Below are positions 48,060 through 60,252 of a stretch of DNA of 64,000 bases, one piece after another. This DNA is from Limonium bicolor (Eukaryota > Streptophyta > Magnoliopsida > Caryophyllales > Plumbaginaceae): assembly GCA_023374045.1 (NCBI GenBank), contig CM041781.1:142902982-142966981 (forward strand). Reading direction: 5' to 3'. The notes under the pieces were generated by a model. It had not been told where the DNA came from. It ran no database searches and saw nothing but the letters and a program-made list of their open reading frames with translations. Position 1 is the stretch's first letter. Each line of letters opens with the position of its first letter. Both the position numbers and the translations under genes were made by a program.

Positions 48060-50709
48060 TTTGTTTTGGGGTAATTAATGCGTAAAATGTGAATGAATAT
48101 ATCTTGCTCACTTATGGGCAGTGAACCCAGTCGTTGTAGTCCAACAAGATTGTATCCACAGGGACTTCACAACTATCTAACTAATTACAAGTTAAATAAA
48201 TGTGCATAAATATAAACAAAAGTGCATAATGTAAATTGTTTGGGTTTTTGTGGTTTTGGTTTGACAAACAGAAAATAAAGAGTAGTGAAACTACACTAAC
48301 TAACTAAGATAGAGGTACCTTGGGATGGATCTTTGCACCCATCATCCCTTTACTACTGGTTGTCAACTTTTGAACTTATAGCTATACAACGGGAACACTT
48401 AATTAACTAGCAACCAAACTAAGGTATACTAATCCTAACTAAATTGACGGGAATCGTCAAATCGTTCAAGTACCCGATTCCATTAGTAGCACTAAGAGCA
48501 AGTTCCCCTAAGTTGCAATGGAAATCTCATCTCAAAAACCTGTTGAAAATCGACTAACATTGATTTAGTTCCCAAAGATATAGATCTCTACTTTCGAACA
48601 ACCATCCATAAAAACCCACATTAATGTTAAACTAATCGGCAATGTTAAACCAACCAATTTAACATAATGATGATTAATTGAGCAAACCCTAAGCAAATCC
48701 CCAAATCCAATGTAGACAAGCGTAAAATTCATAAACACTCAATAATCATCTTCATTAAGCACAAGAACTAAAATAAAGCATTAAAGCGGGTTCAAGATTC
48801 AATAATAGAGTTTTAGGGATTTGGGGGCGAAATCCCCATCCCAAGGTACAAGGAGGTTGAGTCTTCATTAGAGCACAAATAAGAGAAAAGGGTAAAGAAA
48901 TAGTCATAGGAGGTAGAAGAAGGGCTTTGGTGGAGGTACAGTTTCTTCTTCTTTCCTTCCTTTCTCTTCTTCTTTTTTTATGTTTTTGGCGCCTGGATCG
49001 AATGCCCTCTTTCTTCTCTTATTTTCCTCTTTAAATCCAGTGAATCTACTGCATTTTTTGGTCTGTCTCGACTTTTGTCCGGACTTATATGTGCGGACAT
49101 AAGTCAAATATCTCTCGGCATGTGTCCGGGCATATAAGGTCGGACGCATGTCCGGACACAACTTGTACAAGTCTCGGATTCTTTGTTATAACTCCAATTT
49201 GAGATTTGTTTATGCCTACGCGTTGCTCTTTTCGTCTACTTTGCTCCTAGCTAGATTTTCTCATGTTTAAAAAAGTAATGTGTAAGAACACTACTAAAAC
49301 ACAAAACTAGAGGAAAACTAACTAAAGTGAAGAAATGAGCATGAAAAGTATTGATAAAACATATGAAATACATCCCGATAACATGCTCATTTGAACACTC
49401 ATCACCCCCCCCCCCCCTCCCACACTTACATTTTGTTTGTTCTCAAGCAAAATCAAGCACCCAAGCAAATAAAGAATGATCAAGACTAACAAATACTATC
49501 ATGAAGTGTAGGATTAGAGAAGAAGCAAAAGGTGATTAAAACCTTTGACAAGTGTGAACCATCACCTACTGGTGGCATGGGTGTGCTTAGGGTAAAATAG
49601 AATATAAATTTTTGGTGTATGATCCAGAGTGGTTGAAAGATTTACGGTTTAGGTAACTTAAAGAGCTTTTACCATGGCCAGCTTCTTTAAAGAATTGGCA
49701 TAGAGAAGAAAACATAATGAAAAATAGATTTATGCATTTGTTTCATTTTTGCATAATATATGAGGAGACAAATTTGGGCATTTAGCCTTTGCCTTGAAGA
49801 ACACACAACTCTCATTATGTTGGTTACTAATGGCATCTCACAAGTCTCTTAAAGAATTTCATAAAGAAGTACCTTTTAGCAATCCCTAAAAGAGAAGACA
49901 GAAAGAACCCAGAGCAATAAAAATTCAACCATTTCAGATCATTTGGTCACACCACATGAAAAATGCTCCTCAAAAGCAATCAAGCAGAACATTTTTGAGC
50001 ATTTATCCCATGATTCATAAGAGTATTTGTTCTAAAGAGAACTGCCCACATCACTAGGATCCAAGTTTTTGCTTTGGACAAACGTAAGATAAGTATAAGA
50101 CATAAACATTTAAGCATACATTCAATAAAAAGGTCAATCCTCCACACTTAGTTTAAACAATGTCCTCATCGTTCACCAGAAACACCGGGGATGGTTCTAG
50201 AAGACCTTTTCGGGAAACAGACACAAGAGAAACAAAAGGAACACAAACAAGTAATTCAGTGCAAGAGCTATCCATAGAGGCAGATTGAGTAGAAACAAAA
50301 TGAAAGAAGATAAATGAGAGTTACAAATAAAACTCCTCTGAGATTTTTGTTGCTTGTAGTGTAAAAACTCCCCCACACTTGAGTTTTAGCCTCAAAACAG
50401 CGTGGCTTGGTTGCGGTATAGACATGTAGTTGCTAAGACACTAGAAGTAACCAAACTACACACGGGGTTAAGAGTTAGAAAAAAATAAAATCAAAGTAGA
50501 ACTTATAAATAAAAGAAAATAAAAGCAACTGAAAGAAATTTCATATGGGTTGCCTCCCGGGAAGCTGCCCATGGTTAAGGCCTTTGGCTAGACCATACCA
50601 CCTATATGAACGTTGAAGTGGGCTTCAACAGGTGGGTAGGGCTGGCATAATTTGTTAGTGAAGAACGGTCTGGATGTTGGTGTTGATGCTCCTCGGTGCG
50701 AGGATCATA
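48060..50709. other. Large non-autonomous retroelement-like sequence
   Basis: No coding domain. Phrases such as gattgtatccacagggactt (48150), a poly-C tract followed by cacacttacattttgtttgt and tctcaagcaa (49405-49450), and gggttgcctcccgggaagc (50550) are the kind found in large plant LTR elements. 49070-49160 has ccggac...gtccgg inverted motifs like the Tekay LTR arrays. No second LTR was found, so this is a truncated piece and the class is uncertain. Confidence 0.4.
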
Positions 50710-51394
50710 CTATGGTGGATTCTTCTTTTCAAATTTAAGGATGTAGGCATCCTTATTTTCATTGAGTGGTGCAAGGAGAACTCTGGGGTGGACTTTGTCT
50801 TCTAGCACTTGTCCCGGATCAAATGGGAACATAGCCTCCACACTTAGCGGGTTAACTTTGAGCTTCCACCTTTCATCCTTCTTGTGAAAATGAAAGTTTG
50901 ATGGCTCATCTTCCTCGGTTTCGAGGATGTAGTAATCCTCATCTTTGGGGTGAGGCTCATAGGAAAAGCTTTGATAGACATCAACTTCAGAGGGAGATGG
51001 CTCCTTGAATTTAATTGTGGCACTCTCCTCTGATGCCTCGGCGATGACTCCTCATTCTCAAAGTTGAGGATGTAAGCATCCTCATCTTTGAAGAGGGAGA
51101 CGTAATGGTAGTTTATTTCAGGGGGAGGAAACTATAAGAGGTCAAAGTAGAAACTCTCATCTGATGACTCATTTCAAAATCAAGCTGATGGTTGAGTGGT
51201 GGTGTACTCTCTAGATCATACAAGGGAGGAGAGGGGGAGCGACTCGAGTCTTTAGAAGGCTGCTCTAGAACTATTTTTCTCTCAAATTCTTCAACTATTT
51301 GATCTAGACGAGCTTGAACGTTCCTGTTGAAGGTGTCTTGTTTAGCAACAATAAGGTATTCCACTGGTAATGTAAGTGGTTTAAAAGGATGCAT
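50710..51394 (-). pseudogene. Degenerate ORF with three acidic repeats, function unknown
   Basis: Not a family I recognise. Minus-strand frame from about 51394 to a TAG at 50710, about 228 codons, with at least two frameshifts (near 51170 and 51045). The N-terminal part has a helix-like stretch (ARLDQIVEEFERKIV) followed by a Ser/Pro-rich linker. The C-terminal part holds three copies of a motif of the form K-D-E-D-x-Y-I-L-x-F-E: KDEDAYILNFENEE, KDEDYYILETEEDE and NKDAYILKFEKK. Codons look real because acidic residues are maintained across frames. It lies in retroelement-like DNA and may be an accessory ORF of a non-autonomous element; a decayed host gene is the alternative. Confidence 0.5.
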
Positions 51395-53170
51395 ATAGGT
51401 TAACTACAACAACAAGGTCTTCCGCTTTTAAGCCCTAGTGTATTGACCCTAAAACAGCCCTAATTATAAAGTCGATACACACCGTACACTTATTACCTAA
51501 GATACGCAAGGCTACTAAACCGATACCCAAATCCAAAATTTATAACTCATATATATACAAGCAATGCTTACAAGGCCCAATTTAACTGTTTACAATAAAC
51601 ACTAGCAAAACAGAAGATAAGCTCCAAGGCTTCAAAATACATTCTGACCACTAGGTCGATAGATACAAATACAACAAAAGCTAAAAAGAAGAGAAAATAA
51701 AAGATCTTCAGTTGGTCGGCTAACCAATATGCAAAATAGTGAATATATATATAGGGGTGAGCAACCACGGCTCTGTAAGCGATAAACTTCATCAGCATGG
51801 GCATGCTCAAAATACTTTTACAGAACATAGCTTATATAGATATAAGTTTCACAAATCAGAATCGGACTCGAAACAAAATGCACTTCAAAACACTCAAAAT
51901 CAGATACAAAGTTTAACGGAACAAAAGTCACGAAAGTAACTCATTAACGAAATAACCTTTACAGAAATCCTAAAGCCTTTCAAGACCAGAAGTCATTTGT
52001 CAAAACTATCAGATGAACGAAAAGCAGAACAGAAGTAGAGTTTTCATATCAAAGAATTTTTACAATTCAGATCAGTCTTTGCAAAATGGAAGCTGTAAAC
52101 CAAAACTGTCAAAACACAAAAGCAGAAGCCACACTTCTAGAATGAAACAGAGCACAAAACAAAGCTCATGTCAAAAGCTGCGAAAGCTCAAAACTGAGCA
52201 GAAGCAAAGTCGGAATATTAGAGTGGACACTAGCTTTAAGCATAATACGCAGAAGGTTCGGAGATAAGCACACACACAGAAAGAGTCGGAGACCCTTGGA
52301 TTAGAAGATTCCACCTAATAGAAATGGTTGAGACCATTGATTGAACCCGTTGGTCGTAGAACAGAACGGGAAACCCGTGAAACAGAAACAGAAGGACGTC
52401 ATGTGCAGCATGCTAGGGGATAGCTAGACCCAGCCATCCATGGCTCAGAAGACAAAGAAACTAGGTCCCAAAATAGAAGCTTTACCTTTAAATAAAATGT
52501 GTTGAAACGAGCAAACAACACAACAAAGAATGATATCTTTACAAACCGAAGCCAAAGACTTCGCAAAACACAAGCCTTATGCCAAGACTATCAAAACGCC
52601 GAAGACAGAGTGAAAGCGGAAGTCAAGAGAACACTTATCAAAGCAATTCAGAGTCCACAATAGAAAGGGATACTTGCATAATAGAGATGCGTGCAAACAC
52701 ATACTAAACATGTCAAAATAGTTTATAAACATTTGGGGGATCGTAATCTCGCAAACAGGATACAAAATGGAAGTCAAACGAACATTTTAGCCAAAATTAG
52801 AAAGGTGTCCAGACATATGTCCGGACTTGGAAGTCCGTGTTTCTCGCTGAGGAGAGCTTCCAAATGATACTACACTTGCGGTAGGGAATGACCGACTGGT
52901 CCAATAAATCATCATTGTTCCAAAAGGAACTTTCTTCTTTAGTTAGAGACAAATCCGCACAACGATGCGCTATTTCCTTAACGCTTTCCGGGTTGCTAGC
53001 TTCAGCCATTGTTTGTTTCAAGAGAAAAGAGAAAGAGAGAGGAGTGGGATGAAAAAAAATTCTGAGGAAGAGAAAAGAAGTAGAGTTTTCAGGGAGAAAG
53101 GCAAATCAAATGAGAGAATTCTCTGGCTCTCCCAAGTAGTGGGAGAAAGTTTCACGAGTTTCAATGAAAG
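51395..53170. other. Retroelement-like DNA, unassigned
   Basis: Several short ORFs without features. 52800-52840 carries a gtccggacttgg inverted motif similar to that at 49080. No domain or element boundary could be defined. Confidence 0.35.
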
Positions 53171-54190
53171 GATCCTGTGTTAATTAAATGAGAATTTTGC
53201 ATTGTCTTCTAACCATAAACATATACAAAAAATGGATAAGAATATCATAACCGTTGAACGTCATTCGATTAATCCCACGATTAGTATGAAGAGTGGCATG
53301 ATTGGTGCAAAATGTTATCACATATATTAATATCATATGTACAGGATGGTAAATTGTACATGTCATTCATGTAGATATTTTCCACACTTTTAGCTAGTAC
53401 TCTCTTGTACTGTTGTTTAGGAAAAGTATATATGCAACCACTTTTTATCTAAAAAGCATTTGTATTGCAATATTGGAGAATCATTCATCGGCAATGAAGA
53501 TAGAGTGAGACCAAGCTTTGCACCGTCATAGAACTTACTGACAACGATAGGCAAGAATTCAATTCGACATATTAATTCTTTGATTGTCAATCAACATCTA
53601 ACAACAGTGCGTGCATGTATGTACGGTCGAAGAGACTTTTCCATTGAACTTGAAAAGATAGATGAATATTTTATATAGTGGTGGTGGTGGTAGGAGAGGG
53701 AGGGGAGGGGAGGGGACCCATAATCCAAATTCTAGTGGGTGTGATGTGAGTGAAAGACTCATGCATACACTTGTCTGGATATAAACTAGAGAGAGATCAC
53801 CGTTTAATGTACTCTCTTGCAACATTATTTTGCCACAATCTCTGAAGATAAATGTTCGGGGTCATCATATCTTTGCTATGTATCATCAATCCTGCAATCT
53901 CAATCACTTCACTACTAACTGTATAGTTTTAGAAAGAATATTGTACTTGAACAGTGCATATATAATTAAAGTCTCTTAACCGCTGCACTTGTTGCGGCTC
54001 TAAAAATTTCTATTTTTTCACTTTAGGGTTTAAATATTTGTTTGAAGACACATTGACGATCACGGAATTTGAGGTTGAAATTAAACTGAGACCACTGAAT
54101 TAGCATCTTCTATCTGCCGCTGACAGTGCGAAAAGATTCTTCAAAATAATGCGGTCCAAATCCGTATTACCAATATAAGTAACAATGAGT
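53171..54190. other. Intergenic DNA with a (gtg)n and a G-rich tract
   Basis: No gene. (gtg)n at about 53678-53691; G-rich tract at 53698-53715. Confidence 0.5.
53698..53715 (+). other. Possible G-quadruplex
   Basis: Four G-runs of 3-4 bases separated by single A, the shortest possible loops. Confidence 0.6.
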
Positions 54191-54439
54191 CTTAGCTACA
54201 ATTATATGTAGTCATCTTTGGCTATATTTTTCATGGTACAGTTTGTGTAGAGTAAATATACATATTTTATAAGTTTGTTGTACAGTTTATAAAGTTAGTA
54301 TGTACATTTAGTATAAATTCAGAATATCACAATTCACTGTATACGTGTACATATACATTAGTACAGTTTTGAATGATCAAATGTACAGTTTTCAATGACT
54401 GAATGTACATGTATGTAGCTACATGTAGTTGTAGCCAAG
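54191..54439. mobile_element. MITE with 20-bp inverted repeats
   Basis: Ends cttagctacaattatatgta and tacatgtagttgtagccaag match in inverted form at 17 of 20 positions. The interior repeats gtacagtt five or so times. Related fragment at 38085-38140. Target duplication unclear. Confidence 0.7.
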
Positions 54440-55869
54440 AAATTGGGTAAATCTAAAGAGAATAGATAGTTAAATAGACTAAACCGTTTATTTAATAAGT
54501 TTGGTACTTGATGATTTTCATTCCTTAATTAGGAAATTCAGAAAGAAAATGAGGCTTTAAATAAGAAATCAAAAGATACATTAATTGTATTAAATAAAAA
54601 GGACCAATTCAAATAAGTGTATGAGAGGACGAAGGAGAGAAGCACGCGTGCATGTTCATGACCACATGGTGACAAAGAAGATGAGCATCATTAATCATGC
54701 CGTCGACCAAATAATAAGAAAGATACCAATTTTTCGATAGCGAAAGGGCAATCATACATAGCAGAGAGAGTTCCGCATCTGCATTCTCCTAAAAGGACTG
54801 ATTACATTACAAGTAGCCGTTAAATATCTTTTCTCTTCATTTGGTATGAGAGGTGATGAGGTTAAACTATAAATTACATTACAACTTTAATGGATGAAAA
54901 AGAGCGCCTATATATCAATTAGAACCAAAAGAAAGAGAACTGTAACAGTGTATTGTTTCCAAAAAACGGTTTATTGAATTGGCTTGTGAGGTATAGTTAA
55001 TTGAACCATTAATATTATGTGGTTTTGGTTACGGTAGGTTATAATTGTTTATATCTGTATTATACTATGTATATTCCGGTACAGTAATCATTTTGACAAT
55101 TGAATAATGTTAGTCTAGGAGTCAAAAAATGAGTAATCCTGATCTGGGATATTATATTTTAGACAGAATAGAGTACACGGTACTACGTACAAAATTATGT
55201 TTTAAACCTCGTTTGATATGTACTTTTAATTTGTTAGCAATTAGCTGAGAAGTGGACGTAGGAGATGTTCCATGAATCTAAAAGGATTGATCATTGAGTC
55301 GTATCCTCTCCCCCATTGTCAAAATGATGTTCAGGTTCATATTCTTATAATGTTTTTGGTGGATGAGTTTTGGTATTAGTGTTATGTGACATGTGGGTTA
55401 ATCATGAAAAAGATGTAACCCAAATTAATTATAGTTAACTGAAAAAACCGTACTAATCATAAGGTTAATCGTGTTTGACCATGGCTAGACTAACCCAAAT
55501 GACTACTCAAATTCAGTTTCTCTCTTGGTCATGGATGTTTTAGAATTGTCTCTATGTTTATTAGATAATAATCTGCAACTTATACTCTATTTGGAAGTCC
55601 CGTTAATCATGAAGATAAGTGATGTCATGCATACATATTGGATGATTCAAATTGTATCGTACATGCATGAGGTCAAAATGTACCTTTGTGGGTCCAAATC
55701 TCATTGAAAAGTTTGTAATCCTTTCAAAAAAATTAGTGAAAGTGTCATATCCCGGTTGGTGTTGAACTTGTACATGTATCATTATGTCTATCTTGGGCTC
55801 TTTACTTGCAGGCAATAAAAAGCCCTGGATGACCCTAACAATCTGTAATGAACTGGCATTAAAAATATA
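54440..55869. other. Intergenic DNA
   Basis: No gene recognised. A 70-codon minus-strand ORF (55603-55815) is unassigned. Confidence 0.4.
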
Positions 55870-56780
55870 CTGATTACTTACTGAAAGGAAGAGCTGAATT
55901 CAAGATAGGTACGGAAATGGGATTGAGGTTACTCTACCCACACAGTTTCCACACTGAGATTTATAGTGGTTCGATCAATAATACGGCCTACATCCACTTC
56001 TAGACAGAGCTTTTATTCATTCTCTGGGTTACAATGCTAGAGATAGGGCTGTCCAAAAAATCTGAAACCGCGGTACCGTATCTGAAACCGAAGTGAACTG
56101 TACCTGTATTCAGGTTAACCGTACTGCTTCTTACGGTATGGTTAACCGAACCGTGTAAATTGACGACCGGTTTTGGTTTCGGTAATGATATTGAATTTTC
56201 TAGAACGGTTAACCGTGGTTAACCGATTATACAAACAATCAAAATATTCAAATATTAATGTTCATCTTATATAATAATTAATGTTAGCTATTGAGGGAAT
56301 ATGCACAATATTATATTTTTCGTCACATGTGTTTGATTTGTCACTCATGATTTAGGTGAATGATCAATGTTGTACTATAATATTAATGGTATGGTTCTCA
56401 TCAATATGAAAAAACTTACGGCTACAAGGTTAACCGAAAAAACCGAACCGAACTTAAGATTAACCGGTCTAAACGGAATGGTAATGGAATCAGATTTTAG
56501 AAAACCAAATTAAACGTTAATCGAATCCGGTTAACCGATCTAAATGGAATGATAATGGAATTAGATTTTAGAAAACCGAAGACTCGGTTAACCGAAAGCG
56601 GTTAACCTACCATGGGCAACCTTAGCTAAAGAGCTTTTTGGAATAAGCCCTCAACTTCTTCTAACATTTCCCAACAAATGAGCCCCCATCTTCTATTTAG
56701 ACTTTCGATAGCTGAGTTTTACTTTTAAGCCTCTATACATGTGATACTATTATATAAATACAATTATTAGTCCTTTTGTG
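55870..56780. repeat. Copia-style LTR fragment split by a hAT element
   Basis: 55870-56043 (gtggttcgatcaataatacggcctacatcc in spirit, read in pieces) and 56633-56780 (aataagccctcaacttc, atttcccaacaaatg) resemble the two halves of one LTR of the type seen at 21277. No partner LTR found. Confidence 0.4.
56044..56624. mobile_element. hAT-type MITE, 581 bp
   Basis: Ends tagggctgtccaa and catgggcaacctta are an imperfect inverted repeat. Flanks gctagaga (56036-56043) and gctaaaga (56625-56632) match at 7 of 8 positions. Interior rich in ggttaaccg, as in the element at 40994. Confidence 0.75.
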
Positions 56781-58551
56781 GATAACTCCTGATGTTTACA
56801 GTTTTGGGTTCGAGCTTTCTCTTTCGTGGTGTAGTACCTCAGATCGAGTCATTGCTTTCGGCTAGACCTTCACTTCCGGACGGGACTATTTCCTCATATA
56901 ACAATCCTACCAGTAGAGATCCTTCAGGTAGTAGTCTACCAGTAGCAATCTTCAGGTGGTAGTTCTCCGATAGTTGCTGCGGCCTTTTAGCCATGATATA
57001 TTCTATACCATTACAGGTACGCCGGGAAGAAAGAAGGTATTGAAAAAGCTTTTCTACCGAGAAGCTTGTTATTTTTGCCTAAAGTCCAACTCAATTAAAA
57101 GGATTACTTCTCTCTTAAACGGGAATTAGCTCTCTGCGTGTGATGCATCAAGAGAAGTGAGGAGAGGCGCAATCTATGAGCAAGATGGCGTACCTAACGA
57201 AGCATGTAGATATAAGATGGACCCATGTTGAAGCGCAACCGACTCTGCAGTGGTTTTTGGTTTCAAAAAAAAAAAGACTAAGTGTTTTTAATGGTGTACT
57301 TCTTGTGACTGATGATATAATGGATAAAGATAGTGATTCGTGATGTGGGATCTTGAATTTCAGTTTGATGTTGGGTCCAATCACTTGTGCTAACAGGCCT
57401 GAATTTTAGTTGCAGATATTTGCCAACTTGGACTTCCCAACCCAAAAAGAGGGGGCAAACTCTCTTTCTCCAAAGACATTGAGACATCACGGTGTATTCT
57501 CTCATTGACCTTGCAGAAATAAAGATGCTCTATATTAGAGCGGCACTTACATATATCTTGGGAAAGAGAAGCATCTTATCTAGAGTTAAGAAAGAGAGGA
57601 TTCCATTCCATATAGATTGGCACCAAATGTTCCACTTTTCTTCCTTCTTTTCTAACTAGGTCTCTTTTTCTTTTCTGAATCAATTCTTCTCTGTATAATC
57701 AAAATAAAGCATACTATGATGATGACTTATATGCTCCGTACATAGAAGCCCGTGCTTCCGCTTCTTTAAATCTACGGAACCTCTGTTAAAGAAGATAAAA
57801 GGATTCCATCCACAAAGTTAAACCGACTCTTTATTCCCAGACAAATGTTATCTCCCCTCCAATCTATTACCATCTCAAATCTCCCCAACAAAAAATATCC
57901 TAAAAACCCTAGATTCTTACTTCATCTCATAAGCGTCAAGCCACAAATATGGACTATGATTCATTAAGTACCAATTAGGCCTCTTTTGTCACTCCACATG
58001 ATGCTAACTAAGAGAAGGGAAGATGTACAGTGCTTGGACAGTAAATAAAAGAGCTTCTTCTTACTACCAAGTACCAACCCAAAAGTATTTTAGCTCTCTC
58101 AATAACGTGCACTCTTTGGCATTCCAAAAGAGGTCAATAACCAAAAGTGGGCTTTCAAGTATTTGGTCTGACAGAGAGAAAATTATAAGATCTACTCAGC
58201 AATTTTGGGTTCATGCGGCTGCCAACATATCTGAATGCCTAAAAAATGAGACGACAGTCCCATCATCAAAAATGGCAAGAATTAGGCTAGCTAGATTTAC
58301 TACCACAAGCTAACAATAAACTCGAAAAAGAAGCAACCCCACCACTGACTAGTACTAGACTAATGCATAACTATCACAACCCACCCCCAACCGCCTACGT
58401 CTTCTCTAAAAACACTACATTACAACAGATTTGTAATCCATCTCCAAAAAGAGGCAGAAGGATTTACAAGTCTCATATCCAATAATCATCTCTCAGCTAC
58501 ATAAATTTTCAGTAGAGGCCATCTCCATATACTGAGATAGAGCAGAGCGGT
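56781..58551. other. Unassigned DNA, possibly including a 3' UTR on the right
   Basis: No domain found on either strand. The last few hundred bases before 58552 may be 3' UTR of the minus-strand exon. A 96-codon plus-strand ORF (58023-58313) has no recognised motif. Confidence 0.35.
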
Positions 58552-58761
58552 TTAAGAAAGAAGTGATACCAGAGAAACAAACTCCGATGTCATATGACCC
58601 TTAGACCTTGTGTTGATCACAAAGTGTTCCGGGTACTTCCTGAGCAGCGTTAGCAAGCCATACCATGGTTTGCCCCTCGATTCAGGGATGGCCCGGTCCT
58701 CTGAAGTCAGATATCTCCTAACTCGGTTGTGGTGCCACACATTACCAAATTGTTCCATTAA
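58552..58761 (-). CDS. Terminal exon of a host gene, LOTUS/OST-HTH-like winged-helix region (partial)
   Basis: About 69 codons ending in TAA at 58552-58554. The exon begins after a clear acceptor on the minus strand (atcaagtgcag|ttaatgg, edge at 58761). The peptide has the look of a conserved domain: QFGNVWHHNRVRRYL, GKPWYGLLTLLRKYPEHFVI, then EFVSLVSLL. The pattern of a buried aromatic and LLxxYPxxF resembles the winged-helix LOTUS/OST-HTH fold found at the C-terminus of some plant NYN-type putative nucleases; this is an impression, not a proven match. Upstream exons would lie to the right, but I could not find them before 64000, so the intron is long or this is a lone fragment. Confidence 0.55.
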   Translation of the reverse strand, partial: LMEQFGNVWHHNRVRRYLTSEDRAIPESRGKPWYGLLTLLRKYPEHFVINTRSKGHMTSEFVSLVSLLS

Positions 58762-60252
58762 CTGCACTTGATAATTTGGCATGTTATTACACAAAAACAT
58801 AAAACTCTCTGGTACTCAAACAGAATGTCAAAATTTTCAAAACCTATAGCAACAACTCCCACGTTTAGTTCAAATTTCACATCTAACAATGAACTCCCAC
58901 GTTTTCATTATCTATATCAAATACAGTTCATGTCATATTGAATACAAAGATTGCATCATATATTCAGATGCTTTCGTAATTCAACATTTTTCAAACTGAT
59001 ATTGCAAATTCACGATTCTCCCAATCTATTTGGATAATATTCCAATATTGCAGAGATACTGACCTTCTGATCAAAACACTACCACATGAATGTGTGTATA
59101 ATATAGGACAGTGACATCACACATAAATCAGAAAATTAATGCATGAGATACTAAAGTAGAGACAAATAGGGATTGAGTAACCCATACTCTTCAGGCCACA
59201 AGATTCTGTTAATATCCTTTCTTTTTTTTAACCAGTAATTTCCTACTTTCTACAGGCTTTTTCACCATCATGATATCTTTTGCATAGACCTGCAACTACT
59301 AGGAAACACATGTTATAGGAAAAAAGGCCATGTTGGGAGACCTGAACACTTCTCTATCCATTTATTATTGGTTGGATCTAGGTCGAGTCATACCCACAAA
59401 TAATGGACTGTGTAGGCGGGCCTAATCTAAGTTATTAGGCATCACCACATATTTCTGATAAATAAAGGGCATGATATGGCAACCCGTTCAAAGAATGACC
59501 ACGCAAGTCGCAGAAATAGCACCACAGCACATCGCTAGGCATCCTATAACCCTAGGTCCCATTTTGAGTGTCCCGTGAGGTTGATTTTATCCTTTAGTTT
59601 TGGAATACAATCTCTATAACAAAACAAGGATTGACAGAAGTTAGTTATATGTTGAATAATGAAAAAAAAAAAGTGTCTAGTTGAGCAGCAGCATGACACT
59701 CAAAAAATTAGGGCAGAGGGAGTAACTCAAAATGGGACAGTGAGTAAATACTACGACCTATTACCACACAAGACAAATTAAATGGACAACAAAGGTTGAG
59801 CAGAAATACATAACGTCAAATCTACAAACAGAAATTTTGATGTAAAATTGAGTCAGAAAATATCAAAGAAAGCAACAGTATCATCCGTTCAACATCCCTT
59901 TCTTTGTCATAATCTAGTATGCAGTATGTCCCAAATCAAGCTAGTCATAATCAAGATAAGCAAATGCCATATCAAGTATTAATAAGAAAAGCAACTACAG
60001 AACACTGGTTGATAATAAAATATCAAGTACCTTTCTCAGCCTTTTGGCTAAGATCAAGTGTAGTAACTAAAGTTTCTGATTTAATACTTCGCTACAACCA
60101 GAAAATTTTCAAAATGAAATATGTGTTAGGGGGACAAGCAAAACCATTTTCTACACACAGATCTACATCTTCCACGTAGGGCCAGAAGCATGCTTATGCA
60201 AAACTGTCCGCAAGAAAAATTCTCTTAGTGAACAATAGCAAATAGGTGAGAC
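58762..60252. other. Probable intron or flank of the minus-strand gene
   Basis: No further exon recognised. Contains the U2 snRNA fragment at 60028-60065. Confidence 0.4.
60028..60065 (+). pseudogene. U2 snRNA 5' fragment
   Basis: tacctttctcagcc followed by ttttggctaagatcaagtgt and agta match the first 38 bases of plant U2 snRNA with one change, including the branch-site-pairing lead region. Similarity then drops, and the upstream USE promoter motif of plant snRNA genes is missing. Most likely a 3'-truncated retro-pseudogene. Confidence 0.8.

Noticed and set aside
48060..53170. Complete LTR element with two LTRs
   Set aside because: I could not find a second copy of either end, so only fragments are reported.
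58023..58313. 96-codon plus-strand ORF
   Set aside because: No recognisable domain, and it lies opposite the likely 3' UTR side of the minus-strand exon.
60028..60065. Functional U2 snRNA gene
   Set aside because: Only the first 38 bases match and the upstream snRNA promoter element is missing.
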